From positions 10,974,001 to 11,038,000 of the forward strand of contig CM075941.1 of assembly GCA_038030265.1 (NCBI GenBank): a DNA stretch of 64,000 nucleotides, written 5' to 3'. The DNA is from Corythucha ciliata. Its lineage: Eukaryota > Arthropoda > Insecta > Hemiptera > Tingidae. Of this stretch, positions 21,634-33,100 are shown one piece after another. A program made the translations under genes and the position numbers. Below the pieces are notes generated by a model. It was not told the origin of the DNA, did no database searches, and saw only the letters and a program-made list of their open reading frames with translations. Position 1 is the first letter of the stretch, and the number at the start of each line of letters is the position of its first letter.

Positions 21634-23955
21634 TAACATTGATATGCGATCCCTCAACGTCTGCACGTGGAATGCCCGTGGCATAGCCAATAAACTATTC
21701 GAACTCGAATATTTCTTGCATATAAATCAAATAGACGTTCTCCTTGCTACTGAAACAAAACTTATCAATGGTCACCCATTCTACATTGAGGGCTATAAAT
21801 GCTACAGAGCGGATCATCCTAGCGGACATCGCGAAGGTGGATCGTTGATACTAATTAAGCAATCACGATGAGCTACCAATTATCCAGGAAACACGAGTAC
21901 AAGTGGCTAGATCTATGTCGGCAACCAAAAATTCCAATTTGCTTCATTCTACTCTCCCCCCAGCCATAGACTCCAACCAAGCGACTTTGTTGGCGTTATT
22001 CATGAGCTCGGCGGTAGATTCCTGAAGGGAGGTGACTTTAATTCGAAGCACCCCAGCTTTGGCTCTAATGTATCAAACCCACGAGGAGACCTACTTCGCC
22101 AAATCGTGCACCGCTTCAACATCAAGGTGATACATCCCATTGAGCCCACCTACTATCCTGATAGACAGCACATCACCCCTGATGTCCTGGACTTCTTCCT
22201 AGGGAAAGGGATCGACCACCTAACTAACCAACCCATAGTTATACCGGACCTCAGTTCCGACCACTTCCCAACCCTCCTCAGGTTTGGCCATTCCCACCTC
22301 ACCAGAGCCCGTGGGAACACACTGATAAGATACCCCTTTGACTGGAAAGTCTATGAAAGTACGCTAGACGTATCCACGGACCTTCAACTTCCTCTGAAGA
22401 CTCCAGCTGACATTGACCGAGCGGCTACAATCCTCACGCGAAATATACAGTTTGCCGCCACTGTTGCAAGCTCTACCCATACTTCTCAAACTCACAAAAC
22501 AAAATACTCTGCTCACCCTCACCTCGCTGCCCTACATCAAATCAAAACCCAAGCACGTGCACAATGGAGGCAATCGAAATATCCTCCGCATAAAAGGGCC
22601 TATAACAGAGCTACAGAAGATTTGAAGATTGCACTCGTCCAAGAGCGAAACAAGAGCAGAGATGTCTATCTAGCCACGATAAACCCCGAGGACCGCTCCC
22701 TGTGGAAACACACTAGAGCAATCACAAAAGAAAAAAACTGCCATACCCCCTCTCAGGCAAGGAAACTCTTGGCTCTGTACCCCTCTGGAGAAAGCAGAGG
22801 CCTTTGCCGACACCCTTGCACTCCAATTTACACCAAACCAAATGGGAGATCAGCACTTTGATGAACGAATCTCTACAGGCCTTGAAACACCTCTTCTACT
22901 TTCTCCATTTCGTAAATTTTTCACACCTGCACAGGTCCGGACGGCAATATCAAGCTCACGCTCGAGAAAGGCTCCTGGCTCTGATGGCATAACTAAGCCC
23001 CTGCTTACACATCTACCACGGAAGGCACTGGTCCAGATGACTTAACTGTTTAACGCAATCCTGAGGCTAGGCTACTTTCCCACGAGGTGGAAATTCGCTC
23101 GAGTCGTGATGGTCAAAAAGAAACGTAAGGCCTCAAATGATGTGAAAAGTTATAGACCCATCAGCCTGCTCTCGGTCTTATCAAAAATCTTCGAGAGACT
23201 CCTGCTCCCCGAACTTTTAACATCTCTAGAGCACCTCCTCCCTCCCGAACAATTCGGTTTTAGAGCTCTCCATTCTTGCCCGCAACAGCTTCACCGTGTG
23301 GTCGATGAAATACTTCAAGCCTTCGAGCAGAAACAATACTGTTATGGCCTGTTCCTAGATGTCGAAAAGGCATTTGACCGGGTGTGGCATCCGGGATTGC
23401 TGTCAAAGTTAAAATACCACCTACCCGATACATACTACCGCATCCTGCAATCCTACCTTACCAACAGAACCTTTTCAGTGTGCTACCAAGATGCTACCTC
23501 CAAGTCCTATCCGATCGCGGCGGGTGTCCCCCAGGGAACTATCCTTGGGCCCCTGCTATACATTTTCCACACACATGATGTACCCACCCAGTTAGGCATC
23601 ACTTCTGCCCAGTTTGCAGATGACCAAGCTGTCCTCGCCCGACACACTGATCCAGATTCAGCACTTGCGACTCTGATTATGAATGCTTTGCTGATTATGA
23701 TTATGAATGCTAATCGCCTTTATGAATGGAGCACCATGTGGAAAATAAAGCTTAATCCGGGAAAAACATCTTTGGTATGCTTTACCTATCGAACAGCAGC
23801 ACCACCTACTGATCTTCTGCTCAACAACGAAGCCGTCTCAAGAAAGGACTCTGTTAAATATCTATGGGTTACTCTGGATAGCAGACTATGTTGGAATACG
23901 CACATCGCAACTACAATAACCCGTATCCGCTACCGTACCCGCCAGCTCTACCATC
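21626..23955 (+). pseudogene. LINE ORF2, endonuclease-reverse transcriptase, broken
   Basis: The endonuclease start (CTWNARGIANK) is in frame to 21871, then an 8-base deletion relative to copy 1 shifts it; a second deletion lies at about 21910. The frame 22106-22861 carries DLSSDHFPTL and the linker before RT. Frame 23106-23966 holds RT palm motifs: SYRPISLLSVLSKIFERLL, EQFGFRALHS, LFLDVEKAFDRVWH, GVPQGTILGPLLY and FADDQAVLA. The catalytic box is FADD instead of YADD. The final peptide, RTRQLYHLF, is in the thumb. At least three breaks make it inactive. Confidence 0.85.
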
Positions 23956-26010
23956 TATTTGCGTAATTGATTGGGCAGTGCATCCCCAGAGTTGGGCACC
24001 ATAAGTCCATACTGGTCGCAGGACCTGTTTGTACAATGTTATTTTGTTTTGGATAGACAGTTTTGAGTGCCTACCCATGATCCAGTACATTTTTCGGAAT
24101 TTGATGTTGAGCTCAGCTCTCTTCTTCTTCAAATGCTCTTTCCAACGTAGCTTTGCATCCAGGGTCATCCCTAAGTACTTGGCTTGGTTGGAATACGGAA
24201 GCTCTTTGTTATTGAGATACGCCGGTATGTAGTTTATCGACCTGTTGGTGAAATCCACGTGTACCGATTTCGTCTCATTCATTTTGATTCTCCACCTCAC
24301 TGCCCATCTGTGGATGCTGGAGAGTGCTTGATTCAGTTCTCGAACTGAGCTCTGGTTGTCTTCGCCGACTGCAAGCAATGCTGTATCATCCGCAAATGTT
24401 GCTATTTTCCAGGAGGTCGCCAGTGTACATTAGGTACAGTTTTGGGCCTAGTACACTACCCTGAGGGACTCCTGCTTCAATTGGTTTCAGATCTGAATAT
24501 TTATCAATCTACTTCACCCGAAAGTATCGTTCTGAGAGATACGAATCCAGTAGCTCTACGTATCTATAGGACAACATTTTCTTCAACGTATACTTGAGTC
24601 CGTCATGCCATACTTTGTCGAAGGCCTGCGACATTTCTTTCTTCCAATGCACTTTCTATAACGCGGACGATTCTGTGTACCTGATCAAGTGACTTCTGCG
24701 AAACCCAAACTGATGATTAGGTATTAGCTTCCGAGCCTCGATTATTTTAATCAATCTCTTACTGAGGAGCTTCTCGAGGAGCTTGAACATGACCGGTAGC
24801 AGCGAGATAGGCCTGTACAACGTTAATTCTTCCGGCTGCTTCCCTGGCTTGGGAAGCATGATTATTTCAGCAATTTTCCATAGCCTTGGGACCTTTCGTT
24901 GCTTAGAAGCTACATTGACTAGCTGCATAATTTTTTAATCGCTTTTCTCGGAAGTTGCTGAAGAGTTTCTCCTGTAATCCCGTCAAAACCAGGAGCATTT
25001 TTTTGGATTCATTTCTTTTTTAATCACCTGATAGATCTCTTCATTCGTGACCGGTGGGATATGCTCGTCAGCATCTTTCCCTTGCATTTCCGGCAATGGT
25101 TCATTTGTCTCACCTTGCTTGTTTGGCGTCATCCTTGATCCATTTTCCGTCCTTTCCTTTGATGGGACAAGCTTGTATTGTCGGTCTTTTTAAGTACTCT
25201 GTTGCTTTCCATAGCGAGTACTCAGTATGATGATCGCTGGTAGGCTCGTTCAGTTGAAGCTCTACCGTCTCCTGATGCAGCTCCTTCAGTATGATCCTGA
25301 GCTCTTTTTTCAACTAGTTCAATTCCGCTTTGGCTCCCGAATCTCTCGTGGTTAGCCATTTTTTCCTGGGTTTACGTTTTTCTTTGACCAGCTCAATAAT
25401 TTCTCTTGGATAGTGAAACCCTTGAAGCTTTCTCTTAACAGTTGGCGTGCTGTCTGTTGTGTATATCAACATATGATTGACTCTTCCTTGTTGATCTTTT
25501 GTGAAAAAATACAATTTGGTAGAACCGAGATCTTTCGTATTCAATACTGTCCATGGCAACCCGTTGTATGAGTAAAGTCAGTTTCTCAACTTCGTCATTC
25601 ATGTTCTCTTCCTCGTTGATTTGAGACCCAACATCCACTAAACCACCGAGTTGCACCCTGAATGAATTCCAGTCTGTCTTGTGATTGGTTAACGCAGATG
25701 ATCTGATTTGCCGCAATATCACTTTTTCACCGTAGCACCGCAGAATGATATTATGAATTCAAATCGTTGTTTTCTTCTACTAATATGTAACTTGACCCGA
25801 TGTTTTTACTTAGGCAAAAGTCGATTAGTTTAGTTACCTTATTCATATCTGCTGGCCAATAAGTAGGCTTGCCTGTTGAATGCATTTCACATCCCTCCTC
25901 TAACACTGCTTGTCGAAGTGTTCTTCCTTTCGGATTGACAATTCTCGAGCCCCACATAGTATGCTTAGCGTTGAAGTCTCATCCCATGATGAATCGACCC
26001 CCAAGCTGGG
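23956..26010 (-). mobile_element. Jockey-like LINE on minus strand, both ends missing
   Basis: Reading from 26010 leftward: an endonuclease end with FNAKHTMWGSRIVNPKGR and KPTYWPADMNKVTKLIDFC, a linker (25110-25722), RT fingers (LWKIAEIIMLPKPGKQP, YRPISLLPVMFKLLEKLL, NHQFGFRRSH, 24656-24928), and RT thumb with ALSSIHRWAVRWRIKMNETK and PVWTYGAQLWGCTAQS ending at about 23957. ORF1, the N-terminal endonuclease and the 3' end are absent, and the frames are broken many times. It abuts the + strand LINE 3' to 3'. Confidence 0.85.
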
Positions 26011-26335
26011 AAAATATGTCTAATTAGCAGCTAAAATTGGACAAACGCTAATCCTCGGGGAACATTTTGAAAATCACTAATTCGCTAATGAAATTGGTAA
26101 AATTGTGACAATGTCCATGAAACTGAAAAGAATTGCTAATTAATTCGTTAATTATCTGCTGTGCGTCTTGGCTTTTGTCAGTAGATCTCTCGATAATCCA
26201 AAGTCCAAACGCTCCTTTTTAACTGATTTATGCCGAATTTGATAGTATTGAAATATTAATAAATACAATTCGCTTCTTAGGTCATTTTGTCTCCTCCGCC
26301 TCCCCCCCCCCTCAATTTGCTTAGGAAACGGCGCC
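26011..26335. repeat. Dispersed repeat module E (copy next to hAT element)
   Basis: After a short run of family-1 units (GCAGCTAAAATTGG, about 26010-26100), the stretch 26100-26335 (a CTGCTGTG start, then CTTCTTAGGTCATTTTGTCT and CCCCCTCAATTTGCT) matches 32250-32460 with many changes. In both places it follows family-1 units in the same order, so it is probably an end module of that repeat family. Confidence 0.55.
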
Positions 26336-27654
26336 CCCGGGTGCAGGGGCGGATCCAGGTCTGAATCCTAGGGGGGGTAATGCCGATGACCCCCCCCTCT
26401 CCCTTTACATCAAACACCATCATGTTACATCATTCCATCGCTTCCAAAATTCATAAAATATTGGGTTGATATTTCATGACAAATGAGGATGTGTAGTACC
26501 CATGCCGAATTAGTCCTGCCACATTATTCTTTTCCCCTGCAAATTAACGGTTACCGACGCTAGGGACCTAGTGAAGTCCCAGAACACCAAAACGCCAAGT
26601 TTAACGCATAAATTATCGTTTTCTGGAGGCCAAATTGTCAGTTTTTTTTATATAAAATCTAGAATAGAAGGCTTCAAAATTTTCAACCGAGGTGGAGCTA
26701 GGGGCTTGAAAAAGTTGGGTAGGCTAATGGAATGAAGGTTGATGGGCAGAAATCAAGCTCACAGAGCATAGATTGGTCGGAAACAAATGATTTTAAGCCT
26801 TTTACCCATTTTAGAAAAAAAGGCCCGTAAGTTTGTAGCGCGCTCCGCATTGGTCGTGGAAAACCAATGTACTTATTCACATGAATTTATTGGTGTAGGA
26901 AATTTAATGACCCTAAATGTTTTGTACGAGAAGGGTTTCCTCTATAAGGCCTCTCGTTTTGGGGGATATTTATAGAAAAAACTGATAAAATGACCCAAAA
27001 ATCGCGGTTTTCGGGCAGCCAAAAGTTGTGTTTAGTGTTTCAAAGTATTAATTTTTTATGTCGAAAACTTTCTATACTTATACATACAGGTTGGATGCGA
27101 ATAAGTGTAGAAAAAAAAATTGATGAAATTAGACCTCATTTGCAGTCGACAACGCTAAATACACTATGGTAGTGGTACGAAAATCAAAATCCATCGATAT
27201 ATGATTTTTCTAACATCTTTTTAGGATAACATCTCTTTCCCTAAATAAATGCGAGTAACTCGCTTTGTAGCAGACTTTCTGTAAATTTTTGGCTATGGAT
27301 TCGGGAAAAACACTCTGCCACCCTGACAGACCTTGTCAGTACCGTGACAGAAAGTCAGGAATAGCAATTTTCGACATAAAATAACTATTTTCTGTCGCCT
27401 CAACACCTCCTTAAGATTGTACGATATGGGGATTTTTAATTTTCCATAAAATTCAACCCCCACTGTTTCATACTAAATCTGACTAGATAATGAATAATAG
27501 GCCGTAGGTGCGGAAGCAATGATCCAAATGAAAAGGAAAAATAAGTCCTCTCCCACTGTTGATCAACAGCGCCTATCGACTTTCCATGGATCAGAGAAAC
27601 TTCTCCAACGTGTCCCATTCAAAATTACTCATGAGCGTTTGTTTAATTAATTGG

Positions 27655-28395
27655 CAATTTTCCAGCAAAAATGACAATGTTTTTTAAAGAAGAAAAATGT
27701 AACTTTTCTCTTCAAAATCGCTTGTTTTGACCTGCAAAATTCAAACAATCCTTGCGAATTTCAACATGCTAAACGTCCTGAAAACCTCATCGTCAGTGGG
27801 CCTTTGAATGGAACTGACTGCCCACCGAACGAACGCCCACCAAAGTATCAAAAAAAGTCGCCCCAGCAGCTGGCTGTCAAATAGAGTGCATTTACTACAC
27901 CGCATTTCCACGTTTTTAGTTAATTTGCTATTATTCGATCAAAATTACCACTCAGTGTGATTCTCTTCTTTTATTTAGCCATTTCCGCACAATAATGCCT
28001 AATTTACTAATAACGTCGAAATTCGTATATTAGTAGTGAAATCCACTCTATTCGACAGCCAGCTGCCGGAGCGATGTCTTTCGATGCTTTGGTGAGCCTT
28101 CACATTCAGTTCCATTCAAAGGACCGCTTCACATGAGGCTTTAAGGCCCGTTCACAAGCTCTATGTCTGCGTTGTGTGGAGTGTGGAGTCTATGCAACCA
28201 AACAAATTTATTCCCTCGAAAAATGAAGCATTTTGATAGATTGCATGGACACCACACAACGAAAGCATAGAGATTGTGAACGGGGTCTTACGATTTTTAG
28301 CACGCTAAAAACCGCAAGGATCGTTTGAATTTTACTGGTTAAACCACTGGTTTTGAAGAGCACTCTTTTTCCCCAAAAATGGTCATTTCTGCCAA
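27655..28395. repeat. Long inverted repeat (fold-back) inside the hAT-like element
   Basis: The left arm (about 27655-27915) and right arm (about 28040-28395) are imperfect inverted copies. For example CCTTTGAATGGAACTGA (27801) pairs with TCAGTTCCATTCAAAGG (about 28105), and CAAAATTCAAACAATCCTTG (about 27736) pairs with CAAGGATCGTTTGAATTTTA (about 28316). The right arm is interrupted by the small MITE at 28145-28287, which is missing from the left arm. Confidence 0.7.
28145..28287. mobile_element. 143-bp Harbinger-like MITE
   Basis: The terminal inverted repeats are GGCCCGTTCACAA and, on the other strand, GACCCCGTTCACAA, with further pairing inside (GTTGTGTGGAG.. with ..CCACACAAC). TTA flanks both sides. 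It sits inside the right arm of a larger inverted repeat and is absent from the left arm, so it inserted later. A half copy lies at 51839-51918 and an end-like word lies at 38888. A 3-bp TTA/TAA duplication suggests the PIF/Harbinger group; there is no coding region to prove it. Confidence 0.6.
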
Positions 28396-28569
28396 AAAAT
28401 CGCTAATTATTATTTTTTTAATTGCTATAAAAGAAAATGAGTCATTTTGATGAGTTTTCCACCAAAATTTCCCCGCCAGAAGGGCCCCACTTCAGAAGCG
28501 CCGAAAACCCGAGTTTTTTTGCCTGTAACTCGAAAAGTAGTACGCGTTCTATGGAAATTTCCCGTAAAA

Positions 28570-28710
28570 CTGGGTTTTCCTATAGCGGCGCAAAACGCTT
28601 AGCGAGCGCAGCGCATTTTACATTTATTCCTAGTTACATCTTTACTTTTCGACTGGGAAACAATTTAAATGACGCTGCGCTGAGCGTTTTGCGCTGCTAG
28701 GAAAATCTAG
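28570..28710. repeat. Small inverted-repeat element (about 140 bp)
   Basis: The left arm TTTTCCTATAGCGGCGCAAA (about 28575) and right arm TTTTGCGCTGCTAGGAAAA (about 28687) are inverted copies extending for about 45 bp each, with CGCTTAGCG/CGCTGAGCG inside. The spacer is about 50 bp. It is likely a MITE of unassigned family. Confidence 0.6.
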
Positions 28711-29279
28711 CTTTAAGACATTGTAGAGCACTGAATTTCCTTTAGAATTCAAACAACCATCTACATGTATAGACCAGCAGTCAGGTAACTTGTTAGTGAC
28801 ACAATTCCAAAGTTAATGACATTTTGGGGTGTGATTCAGGGTGTATAAGGATGTCTCATGAGTTTTCCACCTAAATTTCATGGTGGAAACATCTTGGAGA
28901 GGTAATCTACCCTACAAAAAGGTAAGGTGTATTTGATTTTCTTCGAAAACAGGACGAACGTATTCATCGGTCTAATAGGTACCAAAAAGGTGCAGCTCTT
29001 TACATTAATGATACATTTCTCAACATGAAAAGACTTCTGCACGATCTCATACATGAAGATTTCACTTTATGAAAAGGTGAGGCTACGAAATTGGCATTGC
29101 TGGGGGAGGGGGTAGCATTTGTATGAGAGAATCGACAGATAAGATTGCCAACTGCTTGTCCTCAGGAAATCGTCGTGATGTTCTCTCTATCTTTATTAAA
29201 AAATCAACTTTTCTGAAATCCTGGGGGGGGGGGTTAGTTACCCCCATTACCCCCCCTTGGATCCGCCCCTGCCCGGGTG

Positions 29280-30590
29280 ATCTCCTGGATCGCCGTCCCT
29301 TAAAGCCGGCACTGGTCTTCGCTGCTGTGGCTTTCACTACAAGGCATGGTCTTTCGTGAGCATTTGCTGTTCCAAGAAGACGATAAAATTAAAATTGTGA
29401 GTACTTATGTTTTGATTATACCTCTGCGTTGGTGATTCATAGCTCCGTTGATGTTGGATGTACAAAAAAAACTCAAAGGGTGAATAATTTAGAGTATTTC
29501 GTAATCTACTATAATATGAATATAGCTACCGTTCAGCTAGGAAGCATAGGAAAGATTGTATCACCCACAATCCGAAAAATCCCAAAAATTGACGGTTTTT
29601 GACCTACTCTGGAGTTAGCATAAGGTTAGGACGACGAAAACTCAGATTCCTTATATTCTAACCAGAAGCAATACAGGACAAAAAAATCAAACACCACTTT
29701 CGATGTAAGGTGAACCCCTTTTTTTCGTTCTTATTGACTGGACTATCAGTGAGTTTTTTTTAAAAAACAAAACTTTTACACAGCCTAAAATCAACGAAAT
29801 AGATAATTTTAATGAGGAAGCCGCGCATAAATTGGGGTTTCAACAACAAAAACCCGCGAAATTGGTATTTTAGCGAGCCCACGCCCATGAAAACGGACTT
29901 TTAGGGAGCATAATCCGCGAAACGGTTTTTTTATTAGTTAACTAGACCCGCAAAAATGGCGTTTGAGCAAGCCGGAATCGCCAAAATGGTTTTCAGCCAG
30001 TTCGACCAGCTAACTTGTTATTTAAGTGAACTAAATCTGCGGAAATGGTTTTTTACCGTGCGAAGTCGGCGTTTTAGTGAGCCAGAATCAGGGGTGCCCA
30101 CCCCTGAAACTTTTTGGAGGGGGATTCTTTTTTCAAATAACCTGTGCATAGTCCCTCGCTGGCCAAACGAGTTTTCCAAGGTCTACTTCACCTTTGAGAG
30201 GGGTGAATTTGAGACAAACACAAACACTAATGCTGCAGCTAAAGTAACTCTCTATATGAGTGCAGTGACGGATAGTTCAGTTCGAGAAGGTCAGACGATA
30301 CTAACGACATCTCGAAACGTCCATGGCTCCCCTAGGTGAGTTTTAGCCAGAACCGACTGCATTTCGCGATTGACAACGGTCTAAAAAACTCATAAAGCAC
30401 GTCCAGCTCAAATCAAAGCATTGGAAAAAATCGTTAAAATCGCCGGCCGCCTAGCCTCGTGAGCGTTTTTTAGTCAAAAAAACTATAATTTAAAGTTGGA
30501 CGAAACAAGAATTCTCAAACAACAAGTTGGACGATACTGCGTTTGACGGCACGAGGAAAACGAAAATCAAAGCTGATTTTCGATCAGACG
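29280..30590. other. No gene seen; scattered degenerate repeats
   Basis: The interval contains a few units like GCGAAATTGGTATTTTAGCG (29810-30090), related to the array at 10800-12690, and otherwise nondescript AT-rich DNA. A 127-codon open frame at 29956-30339 starts within the repeat units and shows no recognisable domain, so I do not call it a gene. Confidence 0.45.
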
Positions 30591-31325
30591 ATCCAGCAAC
30601 GGGTATTCGTGTGTTCTCCTCTCTTAGCGCTTCTTCTCAATTTTATTGGCGAATGAGTGACTTTTCTCCAATTTAGCCGTGAATTAGCGTTTTCTTCTCA
30701 CAATAGCTGTATATTAGTGATTTTTTTTTTTTTTTTTTTTTTCAGTGAATTCACATTTTTTCTTATTTCAGCCAGTAATGATCGAATTTACTCAATTTCA
30801 TCCATGAATTAGCACTTGTTTTTAATTTTAGCAGCAAATTAGCGGTTTTTCACTTTTGGCTTTGAATTAGCAGTTTTTCTCAGTTTGAGCCTCGAGTTCG
30901 CCTCCAATTAGCCTCTTTCTACACACGATATCCACGGAAGCTTCAAGAAACTTAAGCCGCGAAGTATTTTTCTCAAGTTTAGGTCGTAATTTAGCGCTTT
31001 TCCTCTCTTCTGTGAAGTAGTTGCGTACCGAATAAGGAGCGACGGAGACAGGCCCACCGAAAAGCTTAAACATGGAAAAATGAGAATTTTTAGGTTTTAT
31101 AATCACGGAAGCATGAACGAACGTTAAAACGAGTTTTGGTACGCGGTTGGACAGCGATATTGGCTTCTTTTCGACGATTTTCTGCCCATCTGACCCAGGT
31201 CGGATTGAGTGAAGCTGAACATTCGATTTGGCCCACAAAAGCGCTATTCTGAAGGCTCAAATCAAGAGAAATCCAGCCTTCTGGGGGTAACTTAAAGGCT
31301 AGAATAATGAAAATACGCCGATCCC

Positions 31326-31357
<32 letters not shown>

Positions 31358-32460
31358 CACGATAAAGATGAGATGTTGCACTAATGAGCTGTTCTTGGGG
31401 CAAGTGCGCAGCACAAAGTTTGGAAAAAATTCTAATATTTGTGCTAATATATGCGCTAAAAAGGCTAATACTTGTGGCTACAACTGTGAAAAAGCGTTTA
31501 TTCGCGGTATATCTCGATGAAACTTTCAGACATAAATTGAGAGAAAATAGCTGATTCACGGTGCATAGATACGACACTTAAAACGGTTAAAATGAAGAAA
31601 AAAAACGCTAACTTGCTGGTCTTGGTTTTTGTTTTTTAAATCCAGGCGAAAAATACAACAAAAAGGCTAAAAAAGCCGCTAGGTTCATAGGTATAAATAA
31701 GGAAAAAAATCGCGGCTAAAATTAAAAAAAAAAAAAAACATCAAATAAACAAAAAAAGACCAATTCGGAACTAAAATTGAGAAAAATGGCAAAATAGGCA
31801 ACTGATAGTATCAAAAACTCACCCATTCGCGGATAAAAAAGAGAAAAGCCGCTAATTCGCAGCTAAATTTGCGAAAAACGCTAATTCATGGATGAAGTTA
31901 TCCACGGACATAGGCGGTGACGACTGAAATTTAGGCGATTGGCTAACTAATAGCAGCTGAAATTAGGACAAACGAGGGAAAAATGGTGAAAATCGCTATA
32001 ACTAACTGCTGAAATTTAAAAAAAAACGCTAATGAAATTGACAAAAAGTGCTAATTATCTGCCAAAATTGGGACAGTATCCTGATTCGCGAACAAAACTG
32101 AAAATAATTGCTAATTAATTCGCGGCTAAAAAAATTGAGAAAAATCGCTAATTCACGATGGACGAAGTTATCCACGGCCATAGGCGGTTCTAAAAGGGGG
32201 GGGGGAGAGGCGGTAACAGCCAGTCACATATTTCTATCGTTTTACTTTATAGCCAACACCAACTATCTGCTGTGTATTAGTTCTCTGTGCACGCTGTCTT
32301 CTGTAGATATCTCGACCTTCTTTTTAACTAATTTGATAGTTTTGATTTATTCATAAATCAAATGCGCTTCTTAAGGTCAGTTTGGTCTCGTCAGCCTTCC
32401 CCCCCCCCTCATTTTGCTAGACGCGCTCGCGCCCGTCTAGGATACGGCGCCCTTCAAACT
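30590..32460. repeat. Fold-back family 1, copy D (mosaic)
   Basis: The order is: units in the TTTTCTCAATTTTAGCCG sense (30600-30990), the single-copy module containing GAGTTTTGGTACGCGGTTGG (about 31000-31330), units in the opposite sense (GCGGCTAAAATTGAGAAAAA, about 31380-32160), then module E (32250-32460) ending after a poly-C run and a small CTAGACG..CGTCTAG palindrome. The same modules appear at 840-1890, 12699-16957 and 26011-26335 in partly different order. A 27-base T run lies at about 31325-31357. Confidence 0.6.
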
Positions 32461-33100
32461 GTCAATTTCACCCCAGGAACTGACATATTTATGAGTGGGA
32501 AACTGTCTATTTTCTCGAACATCCCAAAAAGATCCCAAACCGTGATTTCGAGGTTCAGCATCAGACAATTGAGGCGCAGACCGTGGGATTTTTGAGAGCC
32601 TTCATTGGAAACAGTCGAGTACTAGAAACTGACTGTCAAATTCGTCCTTGAAAATGTCAACTTCGCCATTCAAAACTGTCCATTTGGTCATTCGAAACTG
32701 TGTAAATTTTGTCCTTGGAACTGTCGATTTAGCCTATAATGTCAATTTTGTCGCTCAATACTGTCAATATCGTCCTTCCAACTGTCAATTTCGTCCTGGA
32801 ACTGTCAATTTCGTCCAATGAATGTCAATTTTGTCGTTCTTAACTGTCAAACTCGTCCTTAAAAATGTCAATTTCGTCAGCCAAAATGGTCGAATTTGTC
32901 ATTCAAAACTGTAAAAATTGTCGTTCAAAACGATCAATATCGTTAATTCGGAACCGTTATCGGAACTATTAATTTTGCCTATAAACTGTCAATTTCGTCC
33001 TGGAAACTGATGTAAATTTCGTCCTATAAATTGTAGGTAAATTTTGTTCGAGAAACTGTAAATTTTAATTAAAATTTGTAATAGAGTCCAGGTCTGTTCA
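32460..33100. repeat. Degenerate array, CTGTCAATTTCGTCC unit
   Basis: About twenty copies of a 20-25 bp unit CTGTCAATTTCGTCCTTGAA follow each other in one sense, with substitutions and small indels. No inverted half is visible nearby. No gene is supported. Confidence 0.7.

Larger units (their letters stand above)
18435..22337 (+). repeat. Tandem duplicated block (copy 2), partner of 1-4186
   Basis: The sequence matches 1-4186 at what looks like about 98-99% identity, once the 262-bp insert of copy 1 is removed. It covers the TRUB2 3' end, its flank, the degenerate array and the 5' part of the LINE. Differences are small indels and point changes. Homology ends at 4186/22337 inside ORF2. The left limit lies outside the window. 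Confidence 0.9.
20380..23955 (+). mobile_element. Jockey-like LINE, copy 2, 3'-truncated
   Basis: This copy has an intact ORF1 and an ORF2 extending into the reverse transcriptase domain. ORF2 is broken by small deletions in the endonuclease and by further shifts at about 22750-23050. It ends near 23955, where an oppositely oriented LINE begins; thumb-domain sequence ends there and no 3' UTR or tail is present. Loss of the 3' end is unusual for LINEs, which are normally truncated at the 5' end, so a rearrangement is likely. Confidence 0.85.
26344..29271. mobile_element. Non-autonomous hAT-like transposon with exact 8-bp target duplication
   Basis: Left end CAGGGGCGGATCCAGG (26344) pairs with the right end, whose reverse complement is CAGGGGCGGATCCAAGG (ending 29271). 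After a spacer both continue into G-rich text with GGGGGGGTAATG. The exact 8-bp repeat CCCGGGTG flanks it (26336-26343 and 29272-29279). Eight-bp duplications and CAG-starting inverted ends are hAT hallmarks. In 2.9 kb no transposase domain is seen, so it would depend on an enzyme in trans. It carries nested fold-backs (27655-28395, 28145-28287, 28570-28710). The remaining sequence has no recognisable gene. Confidence 0.8.

Noticed and set aside
24029..24232. Small + strand frames within 24000-26000
   Set aside because: They are shadows of the minus-strand LINE reverse transcriptase.
29956..30339. A 127-codon gene candidate
   Set aside because: It begins in degenerate repeat units, has no recognisable domain and no clear gene structure.
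30600..32200. Bacterial-style genes or operons
   Set aside because: Spliced genes, LINEs and Gypsy elements show that the DNA is animal; no ribosome-binding-site or operon logic applies.
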